A DNA stretch of 64,000 nt, taken from positions 62,001 to 126,000 of the forward strand of contig NZ_CP080332.1 of NCBI RefSeq assembly GCF_019456655.1. Reading direction: 5' to 3'. Each line of letters begins with the position of its first letter. Position 1 is the first letter of the stretch. A model generated the notes under the pieces. That model was not told where the DNA came from and searched no databases. It was given only the letters and a program-made list of their open reading frames with translations. Origin of the DNA: Mycolicibacterium diernhoferi (GTDB taxonomy: Bacteria > Actinomycetota > Actinomycetes > Mycobacteriales > Mycobacteriaceae). Below, one piece after another: positions 32,083-40,971 of this stretch. The position numbers and the translations under genes are program-made.

Positions 32083-33276
32083 ATGACGCAGACGATCAGC
32101 GATCATCGTTTCACCACAGACCGAGAACGCGCGCGCCGTACCGATGCGCTGCGGTCCGCGATGGCCGTCAATGGACTCGACGCGCTCGTGATCGCCGGGC
32201 GCGACGACATCAGGTATCGCGGCAGAGTTTTCTACCTCACCGACTACTGGCAGCTCTTCGCCGATTCGCATGTTGTGTTGACCCACTCGGCGGGCCCGAT
32301 CTTGATCGGCGGCACCGTCTGGGGCATATCGCAGGCGCGCCAGTCAGATTGGATCGCGGAATGCCGCCTCACCGGGACCCCGGGGGCAGAGATCGCGCAG
32401 GTGTTGTCCGAGCAGCAGCTGTCGGCGGCCCGGATCGGGATCGTAGGGCTCGACGACGGCGGATTCGCCTACAGCCACTACCGCGAACTCATCGATGGGT
32501 TGGAGCTAGCAGAGATCGTCGATGCCACAGAGATTTTCGAGCAGTGCCGACAGGTAAACAGTCTTGAGTCCCTCGCCGCCATGACCGACACCTCCGCGTG
32601 CTGGAACTCGATATATGCCGAACTCCAGCAGTACGTGCAACCCGGCATCACCGAGATCCAGCTGGCGGCCCAGGCTCACCGGATATGTCGTGAGCACGGG
32701 GTCCGCGATCCCCTGGTGGTCCTGGATTCGACACCGTTTACCGGCGCCACATCCTTCGGGACCAGGAAAGTGATCGAGCAGGGCGATGTGGTCACCGTTT
32801 GGATCGAATCGGCCGGCCCCAACGGGACTTGGCTGGAGTACCGGCGGATGTACTCGGTCGGCCCGGTCGCCCCGGAGTACCGGGACGCGTGGCAAATCTA
32901 CGCGGAGGCCCATCAGGCCGGCGTCGCGGCGATGACCCCGGGTTCGATGGCGAGCGAGTTCGTCGAAGCCGTGGCCAATGTATTCCGTTCTGGAGGAATC
33001 GAACTCGACTACACAGACCCGGCCGACAAGCACCGCTCGTTTCATCTTCACGGTATAGGCACAGACGCTATCCAGGGCGTCTGGGTCAGCGGGAACGACA
33101 GGGTTCTCCTGGACAACGAGGTCGTCAACATCCACCCGCACCGGCTGTTCCGGACGGACCAGGAAACCGCCAGGTTCGGACTCTTCGGACTCACCGACAA
33201 CATCCAGGTGACCACCAGTGGTGGCAGATGGATGACCAACGATCAACAACTCAACAGCGCATTCATCGAACTCTGA
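32083..33276 (+). CDS. M24 family (creatinase-like) hydrolase with altered metal ligands
   Basis: A 397-residue pita-bread protein of the M24 peptidase/creatinase family, with AAGGAAC upstream of ATG 32083. The N-terminal creatinase domain (residues 1-165) is followed by the catalytic domain. The five metal-ligand positions differ from peptidases: the first two Asp are Glu242 (WIESAG) and Glu252 (TWLEYRR), the histidine is kept (His323 in LHGIG), the first Glu is His351 (VVNIHPH) and the last Glu is Asp (TDNIQVT). Creatinase also lacks metals, so a C-N hydrolase for a small N-compound is more likely than a dipeptidase. It is first gene of the operon with the ABC transporter. Confidence 0.8.
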   Translation: MTQTISDHRFTTDRERARRTDALRSAMAVNGLDALVIAGRDDIRYRGRVFYLTDYWQLFADSHVVLTHSAGPILIGGTVWGISQARQSDWIAECRLTGTPGAEIAQVLSEQQLSAARIGIVGLDDGGFAYSHYRELIDGLELAEIVDATEIFEQCRQVNSLESLAAMTDTSACWNSIYAELQQYVQPGITEIQLAAQAHRICREHGVRDPLVVLDSTPFTGATSFGTRKVIEQGDVVTVWIESAGPNGTWLEYRRMYSVGPVAPEYRDAWQIYAEAHQAGVAAMTPGSMASEFVEAVANVFRSGGIELDYTDPADKHRSFHLHGIGTDAIQGVWVSGNDRVLLDNEVVNIHPHRLFRTDQETARFGLFGLTDNIQVTTSGGRWMTNDQQLNSAFIEL

Positions 33277-33310
33277 AACAACCCGAAACCAGTCGAAGGC
33301 AGGAATATTC

Positions 33311-34675
33311 ATGAAGCTCACGACTCGCCGCGGCATATCGCGTCCGGTCTCGTTCGCAGCATGTGTCGCGTTGTCCGGAGCGCTCGTCGCGTGCTCGGGC
33401 GATGCGGGCAGCAAGGCGCCCGCCGCTGCGGGCCCCAGCACTGTCACGGACAACGCACTGCTCGAGCAGTACGGCGTCGGCATACCGCAAGAAGTCGTCA
33501 ACATCGGCATGCTGCCCTACGCCGACAACATGATGTTGTCCATCGGCATGGCCAAGAATTGGTTCGAAGAGGTCGGTATCGATGTCGGACCACAGAAGTT
33601 CGCCAGTATCTCCGACGAACAGCAGATACCACTGACCCTCAACGGCGACTATGACGTGGTAGCCGCCTACGGCCCCAACATGGTCCGTAACGCGGAGGGC
33701 GCACCGTCGATCAAGGTATTCAACTTCATCGACGTCACCAGTGGACTGGCGATTCTCGCCGCACCGGGCTCCGGCAAATCCTCGGTGTCGGACCTCATGG
33801 GAGACGGCATGAACTTTGAGGATGCCGTCACCAGCGTCATGAACGATATGAAGGGATCACGGTTCGCCACCGACGATATCGGCGCACACCGCAGCTTTCT
33901 GGACGCTCTCTACGGAATCAGCGGATTCTCCCAGGGCGACTTCGGAAACGTCGCCGTGGTCGACGACTCTCAGACCCTGCTGCTGGCCCGCGGCGGAAAG
34001 CTGGACTACGCCAAGCCGATCGGCGCCGTCCAGACCGCGGAGTTGATCGAGGGCGGGTGGTACCCGGTGATCGGCCTTCAAGACCTGATCGAGAATCTGC
34101 CCGCCGGTGACCCCCGCGCGGTCTCCGGCCTCGGCCATGTCGGGCACGCGGCCGACGAGAAGTGGATCGAAGAGAACCACGACACGATGTTGAGGGTGTC
34201 ATCGGTGGCGTATCGGATCGTCGACGCGGTCCTCGCGGATATCGACAACGGCACCACCGACGCCATCGACTCACTGGTCCCGGTCATCGAGAGCGCCGCA
34301 TCCGTGGACACCTCGGCCGACGCCCTGCGGATCGTGTTCGAGGACATCGGCCCGTTCGCATCCTTCGAAGACCAGGCCGACTGGTGGGTGAACGTCGACT
34401 CCCCCTATTACTACAAGGCGACCTACAACCAGCAGGTCAAAGCCGCACAGGACGCCGGGGTCATCAAGAACGCCGAGCTGGACGCCTCCGACTTCATCAT
34501 CGCTGACGACGTCTACAAGGAGCTCGTCGACTACAAGGAGCAGTACGACGCACTGCTGCCCGAAGCCCAGGGGCTGTCCGGAGATCAGGCCAAGCTTGCC
34601 GAGCTCGCTGCGACCCAGTACGCACACCGCAACTACCTCGACGCCGCCCGCATCCTCCAGGCTGCGGTCAAGTGA
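33311..34675 (+). CDS. ABC transporter substrate-binding lipoprotein, NitT/TauT type
   Basis: A 454-residue exported lipoprotein. The lipobox ALVAC gives the lipidated cysteine at residue 28. The mature part follows the NMT1/SsuA fold: VVNIGMLPYADNMMLSIGMA then KNWFEEVGIDV, and SDEQQIPLTLNGDYDVVAAY. It is longer than most such proteins (about 320-350), with an Ala/Asp-rich C-terminal extension. It follows the M24 gene by 34 bases and precedes two permeases and an ATPase, so it delivers substrate to that transporter. The substrate is probably a small organic nitrogen or sulfur compound. Confidence 0.85.
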   Translation: MKLTTRRGISRPVSFAACVALSGALVACSGDAGSKAPAAAGPSTVTDNALLEQYGVGIPQEVVNIGMLPYADNMMLSIGMAKNWFEEVGIDVGPQKFASISDEQQIPLTLNGDYDVVAAYGPNMVRNAEGAPSIKVFNFIDVTSGLAILAAPGSGKSSVSDLMGDGMNFEDAVTSVMNDMKGSRFATDDIGAHRSFLDALYGISGFSQGDFGNVAVVDDSQTLLLARGGKLDYAKPIGAVQTAELIEGGWYPVIGLQDLIENLPAGDPRAVSGLGHVGHAADEKWIEENHDTMLRVSSVAYRIVDAVLADIDNGTTDAIDSLVPVIESAASVDTSADALRIVFEDIGPFASFEDQADWWVNVDSPYYYKATYNQQVKAAQDAGVIKNAELDASDFIIADDVYKELVDYKEQYDALLPEAQGLSGDQAKLAELAATQYAHRNYLDAARILQAAVK

Positions 34676-34696
34676 GTGCACCGAGAGGAGAATGAC

Positions 34697-35485
34697 ATGC
34701 GGGTCAGGACAATCGGTCCTCCCATTGCGGGCGGGATCGCCGGGGTCGTCACGCTCACCCTGATCTGGACGGCACTGTCAGCCAACAGCACGGCAGCGCG
34801 GTTCCCGAGCATTCCGGCCATCTTCGAAGCGGTCGTCGACAACTTCGATACGGCGCCGATTCTGGCCTACACCACATTTGGTGTGGGAGGTGTCTGGTCC
34901 AACGTGCTGTGGACCGCACAGAATGTGCTTCTCGGCGTGGCAACCGGCCTCGTCATAGGGTTCGGTACGGGCCTGGCCTTGGCCCGGGTCGGATGGTTCA
35001 ACCGGCTGGGAAAGCTACCCGTGGCGATCCTCGGTACGGTGCCGGTCCTTGCCGTCCTGCCGTTCCTCACACTGTGGTTCGGCAGCTCCGCGTTGGCGAC
35101 CAACGGTCTGGTCATCTTCTTCACGGCGCTCACCGTTGCGAGCACCGTCCAGTCCGCAGCGACCGCGGCGGAGATCAGATATGCCGACTACGCAGCCACA
35201 CTGGGTATTTCGAGGCGGCGTGCCACGATCTCGGTCATCCTTCCCGCCCTGGTGCCCTCCACCATCGGAGTCGTACGGGCGGCGGCCGCATTCGGGTGGG
35301 GTTTTCAGTGCATCGCCGAAGTGCTGGGTGGCAGCCAGGGTGCCGGCCGACTGATCCGATCGTTCTCTGATGCCACCCAGACGGCTGGAGCGATCGGTGT
35401 TCTGATCGCCGTCGGATGCGTGGCCGTGTTTGTCGATGCCCTGATCGGACTTGCCGGTCGTTGGATTGTGAGGTGGAACGAATGA
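34697..35485 (+). CDS. ABC transporter permease, NitT/TauT type (1)
   Basis: A 262-residue inner-membrane permease with about six helices. The EAA loop reads YADYAATLGISRRRATISVI and LPALVPSTIGVVRAAAAFGW. GAGAGGAGAATGAC precedes ATG 34697, which makes this start better than GTG 34676. Its last four bases overlap the ATPase start (ATGA). With the second permease at 36279 it would form a heterodimeric channel, while most NitT/TauT systems use two copies of one permease. Confidence 0.87.
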   Translation: MRVRTIGPPIAGGIAGVVTLTLIWTALSANSTAARFPSIPAIFEAVVDNFDTAPILAYTTFGVGGVWSNVLWTAQNVLLGVATGLVIGFGTGLALARVGWFNRLGKLPVAILGTVPVLAVLPFLTLWFGSSALATNGLVIFFTALTVASTVQSAATAAEIRYADYAATLGISRRRATISVILPALVPSTIGVVRAAAAFGWGFQCIAEVLGGSQGAGRLIRSFSDATQTAGAIGVLIAVGCVAVFVDALIGLAGRWIVRWNE

Positions 35486-36282
35486 CGGTCGAGATCGGAT
35501 CCGGATACACCGCGGGTGTGGAAGTGCGACTCCCAGCGATCGAGGTGGCGAACGTCTCCAAGCAGTTCCGGTTGGAGTCGGGGGAGGTGGTCAACAGTGT
35601 CAACTCGGTGTCGTTTCGCGTCGAGCCCGGCGAGTTCATCTGCGTGATCGGGCCGTCAGGGCACGGGAAGTCCACGCTACTCAACATGATCGCCGGCTTC
35701 ATTCCGCCGACCGACGGCACCATCACTGTGGGCGGCACCCCGGTGACCAAGCCGGGACCCGACCGCGGGGTGGTCTTCCAGCGGGACACGCTGTTTCTCT
35801 GGAAGACCGTGGCGCAGAACATCGAATTCGGATTGTCTGCCCGGGGTGTCCCGAAGAGTGAGCGCAAGGTCATCGTTGCCGAGTTGCTCAAGATCATCGG
35901 GCTGGAAAAGTTTGCGAACGCCTGGCCGAAGCAGTTGTCGGGTGGAATGCGGCGCAGAGTGGCGATTGCCGCGGTATTCGCCAACAAGCCCGAGGTGCTG
36001 CTGATGGACGAGCCGTTCGTCGGCATCGATTATCTCCGGCTCGCCCAGTTACACGAGGTGCTGCTCGACCTGTGGCAAGAGGGCGAGAAGCGGGCCGTGT
36101 TCATGGTCACGCACGATATCGACGAAGCACTGACCCTCGCGGACCGCATTTTCGTGATCAAGCACGGCAGTCTGGCTCTCGACATGCGGGTGGACCTCCC
36201 GCGGCCACGTCGCACCGACGCCATCACCGGACCCGCGGCCAACCAACTGCGCAGGCAGCTTCTCGAGGAGTTCTCGCGATGA
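35482..36282 (+). CDS. ABC transporter ATP-binding protein, NitT/TauT type
   Basis: A 266-residue ATPase. Walker A is GPSGHGKST (residues 57-65), the signature is LSGGM (152-156), Walker B is VLLMDEP (172-178) and the H-loop histidine is in FMVTHDIDEAL. ATG 35482 overlaps the permease stop and its own stop overlaps the second permease start at 36279, so the four transporter genes are translationally coupled. It powers import for the binding protein at 33311. Confidence 0.92.
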   Translation: MTVEIGSGYTAGVEVRLPAIEVANVSKQFRLESGEVVNSVNSVSFRVEPGEFICVIGPSGHGKSTLLNMIAGFIPPTDGTITVGGTPVTKPGPDRGVVFQRDTLFLWKTVAQNIEFGLSARGVPKSERKVIVAELLKIIGLEKFANAWPKQLSGGMRRRVAIAAVFANKPEVLLMDEPFVGIDYLRLAQLHEVLLDLWQEGEKRAVFMVTHDIDEALTLADRIFVIKHGSLALDMRVDLPRPRRTDAITGPAANQLRRQLLEEFSR

Positions 36283-37172
36283 CGGCGACACTCTTCCCCT
36301 CTGCGCGGGCTCGGCTCGAACTCCCCAAACCGACGTTCCGTTTTACGCGTGACAGGTCGGGGATGCTCTGGTCCGCTGCCTCGTTGGTTCTGGTGTTGGC
36401 GGTGTGGCAGCTCGCGTCGGTGCTCATCGGTGACGACGAGTCCGGTATGCGGCTCGTTCCCAGCATCACCGACGTCGTGTCCTCGTACATGGTCTTCGCC
36501 GACTACTGGCCGGGCGGACTCGGTGCCGAACGCACAGTCAGCGGTGCCGAACCCACCATCTGGGGAGCGACACTCGGAATGGTCTACAACGTCGCGATAT
36601 CACTGTCCCGCTTCACCGTAGGATTTCTTCTGGGCGCGGCGGTAGGAGTCGGTGCCGGCCTGCTGGTCAGTTGGTCACCGATAGCTCGGTGCACGGTGTC
36701 GTTTCCTGCGCACTTCCTTCGGATGATGCCACTGCTGGCGATGCTGCCTTTGTTCGGCCTCTGGTTCGGCAGTTCTGAGCTCGGAACGTACATGTTCACC
36801 GCATTCGCGGTTGCGGTCCTGCTGTTCGTTCTCACGGTCGCCGCGGTGAACAACGTGCCCCGCATCTACAGCGATTCGGCCACCTCCCTGGGGGCGAGCC
36901 GCGGTCGCATCTATCTGTCGGTGGTCGTGCCCTCGATAACGCCGAATCTGAAGGTCGGCATTCTGCTGGCAGTGCCTTTCGCATGGAGCGCCGTGCTGGC
37001 GGCGGAGGTGATAGGAAAGCAGTACGGTCTGGGCCGGATTCTCAACTTCGCATTGCTCTATGCCGCAACGGATATCGTCGCGGTCACCGCGTTGGTGGTG
37101 GTGATCGTCGCCGGATGCACCCACCTTCTTCTCTCGAAGGTCCTCAACCACCTGACCCGCTGGGTCGACTGA
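36279..37172 (+). CDS. ABC transporter permease, NitT/TauT type (2)
   Basis: A 297-residue permease with a short cytosolic N-terminus, about six helices and the EAA loop YSDSATSLGASRGRIYLSVV followed by VPSITPNLKVG. It is only distantly similar to permease 1 but has the same core, so the pair probably forms a heterodimer. An extra loop (YWPGGLGAERTVSGAEPTIW) after helix 1 is not in permease 1. It starts by ATGA overlap with the ATPase. Confidence 0.87.
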   Translation: MTATLFPSARARLELPKPTFRFTRDRSGMLWSAASLVLVLAVWQLASVLIGDDESGMRLVPSITDVVSSYMVFADYWPGGLGAERTVSGAEPTIWGATLGMVYNVAISLSRFTVGFLLGAAVGVGAGLLVSWSPIARCTVSFPAHFLRMMPLLAMLPLFGLWFGSSELGTYMFTAFAVAVLLFVLTVAAVNNVPRIYSDSATSLGASRGRIYLSVVVPSITPNLKVGILLAVPFAWSAVLAAEVIGKQYGLGRILNFALLYAATDIVAVTALVVVIVAGCTHLLLSKVLNHLTRWVD

Positions 37173-37208
37173 CCCGCGTCAAACATCACTTCTTTAGGAG
37201 CACGCTCA

Positions 37209-38114
37209 GTGGATATACCGACCGCCGGCACCGGTCTCATCCGGGACTTCATCGGTTACGGCAGGCAGATCCCGAAGGTCACGTGGCCGAACGGCGCAAA
37301 TGTGGCGGTCAACCTTGTGGTGAACTATGAAGAAGGGTCGGAGTATTCGTTCGATCGTGATGGTGAGAACGATGTGCCTGTCGAGGCGCCGTACGACTTT
37401 CCGGCCGATACCCGGGACCTTTCCCGCGAGTCGATGTACGAATATGGCAGCCGCGCCGGAATCTGGCGACTGATGCGTCTTTTCGATGATCTGGACGTGC
37501 CGTGCACCTTCTACGCCTGCGCTGAGGCGTTCGAAAAGAATCCTGAGGTTGCGAAGTACGCCCGCGCCGCCGGCTACGACCTGCTCAGCCACGGACTTCG
37601 GTGGAACGAGGTGTGGCGCTACACCCGCGACGAGGAGCGCCAGAACATCCGCAGGGCCATCGAATCCTTCGAACGGACCTGGGGTGAACGTCCCCGTGCC
37701 TGGTACTGCCGCTACGGCGCGTCGGTCAACACCCGCGAACTCGTGGTTGAGGAGGGCGGGTTCGTCTACGACTCCGACGCGTACAACGACGATCTGCCCT
37801 ACTACATCCCGATGGGTGATCACCGGCAGCTGGTGATCCCGTACAGCCTGACGTACAACGACCTTCAGGGCGACAAGAGTCCGTCCCTGTTCGCCGACTA
37901 CATCACTCGTGCATTCGACGAATTGTGGCGTGAAGGTGAGAACGGTTTCCCGAAAATGATGTCGATCGGACTGCACCCGCGGGTCGTCGGTCAGGCGGCA
38001 CGTGCCAATGCCCTGCGTCAGTTCATCGAGCATGCACAGGCGACTGGGAAAGTATGGTTCGCCCGCCGCATGGACATCGCCAGCCACTGGCTCGAGCACC
38101 ATCCGGCCTCGTGA
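37209..38114 (+). CDS. PuuE-like allantoinase/cyclic-imide hydrolase (polysaccharide deacetylase fold)
   Basis: A 301-residue NodB-fold hydrolase starting at GTG 37209 with AGGAG 9 bases upstream. It follows the PuuE/cyclic-imide hydrolase pattern: VAVNLVVNYEEGSEYS, the SMYEYGSRAGIWRLMRLFDD segment, CTFYACAEAFEKNPE, and the histidine motif GYDLLSHGLRWNEVWRYT. The acid in NYEEGSE and the C-terminal histidine in MSIGLHPRVVG complete the site. Family members open cyclic ureides or imides (allantoin, succinimide) and do not deacetylate sugars. The M20 gene that follows overlaps by four bases (GTGA), so the product is probably passed to it. Confidence 0.85.
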   Translation: MDIPTAGTGLIRDFIGYGRQIPKVTWPNGANVAVNLVVNYEEGSEYSFDRDGENDVPVEAPYDFPADTRDLSRESMYEYGSRAGIWRLMRLFDDLDVPCTFYACAEAFEKNPEVAKYARAAGYDLLSHGLRWNEVWRYTRDEERQNIRRAIESFERTWGERPRAWYCRYGASVNTRELVVEEGGFVYDSDAYNDDLPYYIPMGDHRQLVIPYSLTYNDLQGDKSPSLFADYITRAFDELWREGENGFPKMMSIGLHPRVVGQAARANALRQFIEHAQATGKVWFARRMDIASHWLEHHPAS

Positions 38115-39310
38115 CCAGTCCCTTCACAGAATTACTCGCCTCGAAGATCCGCACCGCACTCGAGCAAGACTGGCAGAACGTCATCGCGGTCAGCGAATTC
38201 ATCCACGCGAATGTCGAAGAGTCTTCGAAAGAATTCGCGTGCAGTGCACGCCTGACAACCGAACTGGAACATCACGGGTTCACGGTCGAACACGGAGTTG
38301 CGGGAATGGATACCGCGTTCCGTGCCTCGTTCGGGTCCCCCTCCGCTGCATCGACGGTGGCGTTCGTCTGCGAGTACGACGGACTTCCCCCGTACGGGCA
38401 AAGCTGCGGTCACAACGTCGTCGCCGCGGCATCCTACGGCGCAGCCCTGGCGTTGCGGCCGTTCGCCGACGACCTCGATCTGCGGGTGCTGGTGATCGGA
38501 ACACCGGCCGAGGAGGGAGTGGGAGGCAAGTACATCCTCGGTGACGCAGGCATATTCGATGATGTCGACTTCGCCGCGTCGATCTATCCGGGCATGGATG
38601 ACATCTCCGCCTCCCGGACACTTGCCGCTCACCGCCTGACCATCGAGGCATTCGGTGAACCGGCACATGGCGCAGCTCATCCAGAACTCGGTGTCAACGC
38701 CCTTGACGGGATCATCCTGGGGTTCTCCGCAATGGCTATGCTGCGCCCGAACCTGCCGCCCACCGCCAGAATCCACGGAATCATCGAAGAAGGCGGCATT
38801 CACCCACAGGTCGTGCCCGATTACGCGCGGGCGACGGTGGTCGTGCGGGCCGCAGATCTCATCGAGCTCGCAGAGGTTCGATCGCGTGTCACCCGCGCCT
38901 TCGAGCAGGCGATCGAGGCGGTGGGAGCGCGGAGCACGGTCACCCCCGCACAGCGATGCGCCGAAGCGGTACTCGGCATCGAGGCGCTGGCCGGTCTCTT
39001 CGACAACGCCCTGCGGGTAGTGGGACGTACGCCTCAATCGACCGACCAGGTCGCCGGCGCGTGGTCGACGGATGCGGGCGCGCTCAGCCGCCGCGTGCCC
39101 TACCTCCAACCACAGATCAAGATGACGACCCGTTCGGTCCCCCCGCATTCACACGCTTTCCACGCGGCTAGCGTCGGCCCCGACGCCGAGTCGTGCATCT
39201 CCGATTCGGCGATCGCTCTGGCCGCGATGGCCGCTGAGTACGCGAGTGATCCGATGGTTCGCGCGGAGGTGGGATCCCAGTTCCGCCAAGCGACAACGGG
39301 TAGGCCGTGA
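38111..39310 (+). CDS. M20 family amidohydrolase/peptidase
   Basis: A 399-residue M20 protein starting at GTG 38111. It resembles the AbgB/PM20D2-like branch: CEYDGLPPYGQSCGHNVVAA near residue 95 and GTPAEEGVGGKYI near residue 135 provide the metal and catalytic residues (Asp, His, Glu). HRLTIEAFGEPAHGAAHPEL forms the dimerisation domain with its catalytic histidine. The family cleaves amide bonds next to a carboxylate. It starts inside the PuuE-like gene and ends inside the MFS gene, so it handles the same substrate stream; likely an N-carbamoyl or N-acyl amino acid, by inference. Confidence 0.86.
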   Translation: MTSPFTELLASKIRTALEQDWQNVIAVSEFIHANVEESSKEFACSARLTTELEHHGFTVEHGVAGMDTAFRASFGSPSAASTVAFVCEYDGLPPYGQSCGHNVVAAASYGAALALRPFADDLDLRVLVIGTPAEEGVGGKYILGDAGIFDDVDFAASIYPGMDDISASRTLAAHRLTIEAFGEPAHGAAHPELGVNALDGIILGFSAMAMLRPNLPPTARIHGIIEEGGIHPQVVPDYARATVVVRAADLIELAEVRSRVTRAFEQAIEAVGARSTVTPAQRCAEAVLGIEALAGLFDNALRVVGRTPQSTDQVAGAWSTDAGALSRRVPYLQPQIKMTTRSVPPHSHAFHAASVGPDAESCISDSAIALAAMAAEYASDPMVRAEVGSQFRQATTGRP

Positions 39311-40530
39311 TCGATACCTTCGCGGGCAGAATCGGCGCTGCACGGCTGTTGGCCTTGTCGGTGGCCTGTGGCCTGACGGTCAGCGTCACCTACATTCCGC
39401 AGTCCCTACTCACGAGTATTGCCGGCGACCTTGGCGTATCGCCTGGGCTGGCCAGTGTGCTCGCTACGGTTGCGCAGATCGGCTACGCGATCGGCATCCT
39501 GCTTCTCGTCCCGCTCGCGGCACGTCTGGAGGTGCGGACGCAGGTGACCTACCAGGCGCTGGCGCTGACCTGCACGCTCTTGATGGTGGCGGTGGTCCCG
39601 AACATCCTCGGCGCCGCGGTGGCTTTCCTGGCTGTCGGATTGGTCGCAAACATCTCACAGGTGCTCATTCCAGCCGCGAACCGGATGAGTGCCGACTACC
39701 GAAGAGGACAGACGAACTCTGTGCTCGTCGGGTCGTTACTCGTGGGCATCTTCGGTGGCAGGGTGCTGGCCAGCCTGTGCTCGGAATGGATCGGGTGGCG
39801 TGCGACGGTGTGCGCCTTCGCGCTGGCGGTCCTCGCCACCATTCCCGCCACACGCTGGGCCCTGCGAGATGCACCGGCGCCGGAAGGTGGTGCGGGGGCG
39901 CATATTCAACTCGTGCTGACGACCGTGCGGCAAGCCGTTTGCAATCCCATACTGGTCCGTTCGGCACTGACCCAGGCATGTGTGCTGGCGACCTTCAACG
40001 CGCTGTGGACCGTGATGGTCCTGCATCTCACCGGGCCCGGCATAGCGTGGACGTTGGGGCAGGCAGGGCTGTTCGGGTTGGTGGGGTTGGCTGCGGGCTT
40101 CTTCACCCCTTATGCGGGTCGCCTCATCGACCGGTTCGGAGCCAGGCCGATGACCGGATGGTTCCTGTTGGTTCTCCTGACGGCGATGGTGGGCATATTG
40201 CTGACGAACAGCACGCCTGTCGCCTTCGGCATAGTCATGTTTGTTGCAACGTGGGCGAACCAGTCCGCGTTGTCGGGGAACCAGGTGCGAGCCCTCGCCA
40301 CCGATCCGCAGCGGTCCGCTCAGCTCAATACGGCATTCAGCTTCATCGTCTTCCTCGGCGGGGGGACCGGCGGCCTGCTGGGGCCGATCATGTACGCCTG
40401 GCAGGGGATCAACGCTGTTGCCACAGTGGCGATGGGGCTCATCGTCCTTGCCATCGCGCAATGGCGGGTGATACCCCGTACGGCCACCGACCGACTCCCG
40501 CTCAGCCAATTATCTGCTGCCAAGCCATGA
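39307..40530 (+). CDS. MFS transporter, last gene of the hydrolase operon
   Basis: A 407-residue 12-helix MFS protein starting at GTG 39307, coupled to the M20 gene by GTGA. LLLVPLAARLEVRTQVTYQA holds the helix 2-3 loop, VLIPAANRMSADYRRGQTNS and GRVLASLCSEWIGWRATVCA lie in the N-terminal half, and YAGRLIDRFGARPMTGWF is a good motif A in the C-terminal half. It may export a product or import a precursor. Having both an ABC importer and an MFS carrier in one operon suggests transport of substrate one way and product the other. Confidence 0.86.
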   Translation: MIDTFAGRIGAARLLALSVACGLTVSVTYIPQSLLTSIAGDLGVSPGLASVLATVAQIGYAIGILLLVPLAARLEVRTQVTYQALALTCTLLMVAVVPNILGAAVAFLAVGLVANISQVLIPAANRMSADYRRGQTNSVLVGSLLVGIFGGRVLASLCSEWIGWRATVCAFALAVLATIPATRWALRDAPAPEGGAGAHIQLVLTTVRQAVCNPILVRSALTQACVLATFNALWTVMVLHLTGPGIAWTLGQAGLFGLVGLAAGFFTPYAGRLIDRFGARPMTGWFLLVLLTAMVGILLTNSTPVAFGIVMFVATWANQSALSGNQVRALATDPQRSAQLNTAFSFIVFLGGGTGGLLGPIMYAWQGINAVATVAMGLIVLAIAQWRVIPRTATDRLPLSQLSAAKP

Positions 40531-40578
40531 ACGATCCTGATCCGACCGCGACGATGGGAGCATTATGTCCATACCGGC

Positions 40579-40740
40579 TCGCCGACTCCGCTGATCACCT
40601 CACGTATCGAGCGTGTCCGTGATTATGTTCTGGGTCTTGATGAGCAGGCGGCGTGGAGTGCCGAGGAGTTCGAACGCTGCTGTAGTACGAGGGATCTGGT
40701 TCTCACTGATGGTGAGAGTGCGATGCTGGGTGAACTGGCC
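40579..40740 (+). pseudogene. Truncated duplicate of the dioxygenase gene's 5' end
   Basis: These bases repeat the start of the dioxygenase gene at 40972 with about 15 mismatches in 156 aligned bases, counted by eye. Translated, it reads SPTPLITSRIERVRDYVLGL then DEQAAWSAEEFE and DGESAMLGELA, as in the intact copy. The ATG at 40565 is out of frame and the frame stops at TGA 40768, inside the operator cassette. It is a remnant of tandem duplication with no active-site residues. Confidence 0.8.
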
Positions 40741-40763
40741 CGCCGAGGTTCACACATCGGCGT

Positions 40764-40805
40764 TGCATGATATGCACAGCCCTGTTCGAATTTTACATAG
40801 CGTAA
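40764..40805 (+). promoter_or_regulatory. Paired palindrome cassette (copy 2) upstream of the dioxygenase
   Basis: TGCA-TGATA-TGCA (40764-40776) and TTAC-ATAGC-GTAA (40793-40805) have the same start-to-start spacing of 29 bases as copy 1 at 31896. TCAGACCAG...CCGTAAC after it also resembles copy 1. The dioxygenase starts 208 bases downstream. The two cassettes place the dioxygenase and the hydrolase/ABC operon under one regulator. Confidence 0.65.
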
Positions 40806-40971
40806 TCAGACCAGCGATCAATCCGTAACAGCTGCCGATCAAAATCGAGGGGAAACGTTTCGCGGGAAGTCACCGCGATCAAGGCGGCAGTTGTAACTAT
40901 CTGCGGCGCAGGTCGATCCGGGACGGCGTCGACGAACCGTATAACCGAAGAGCAAACAGGAGAGACCGACG

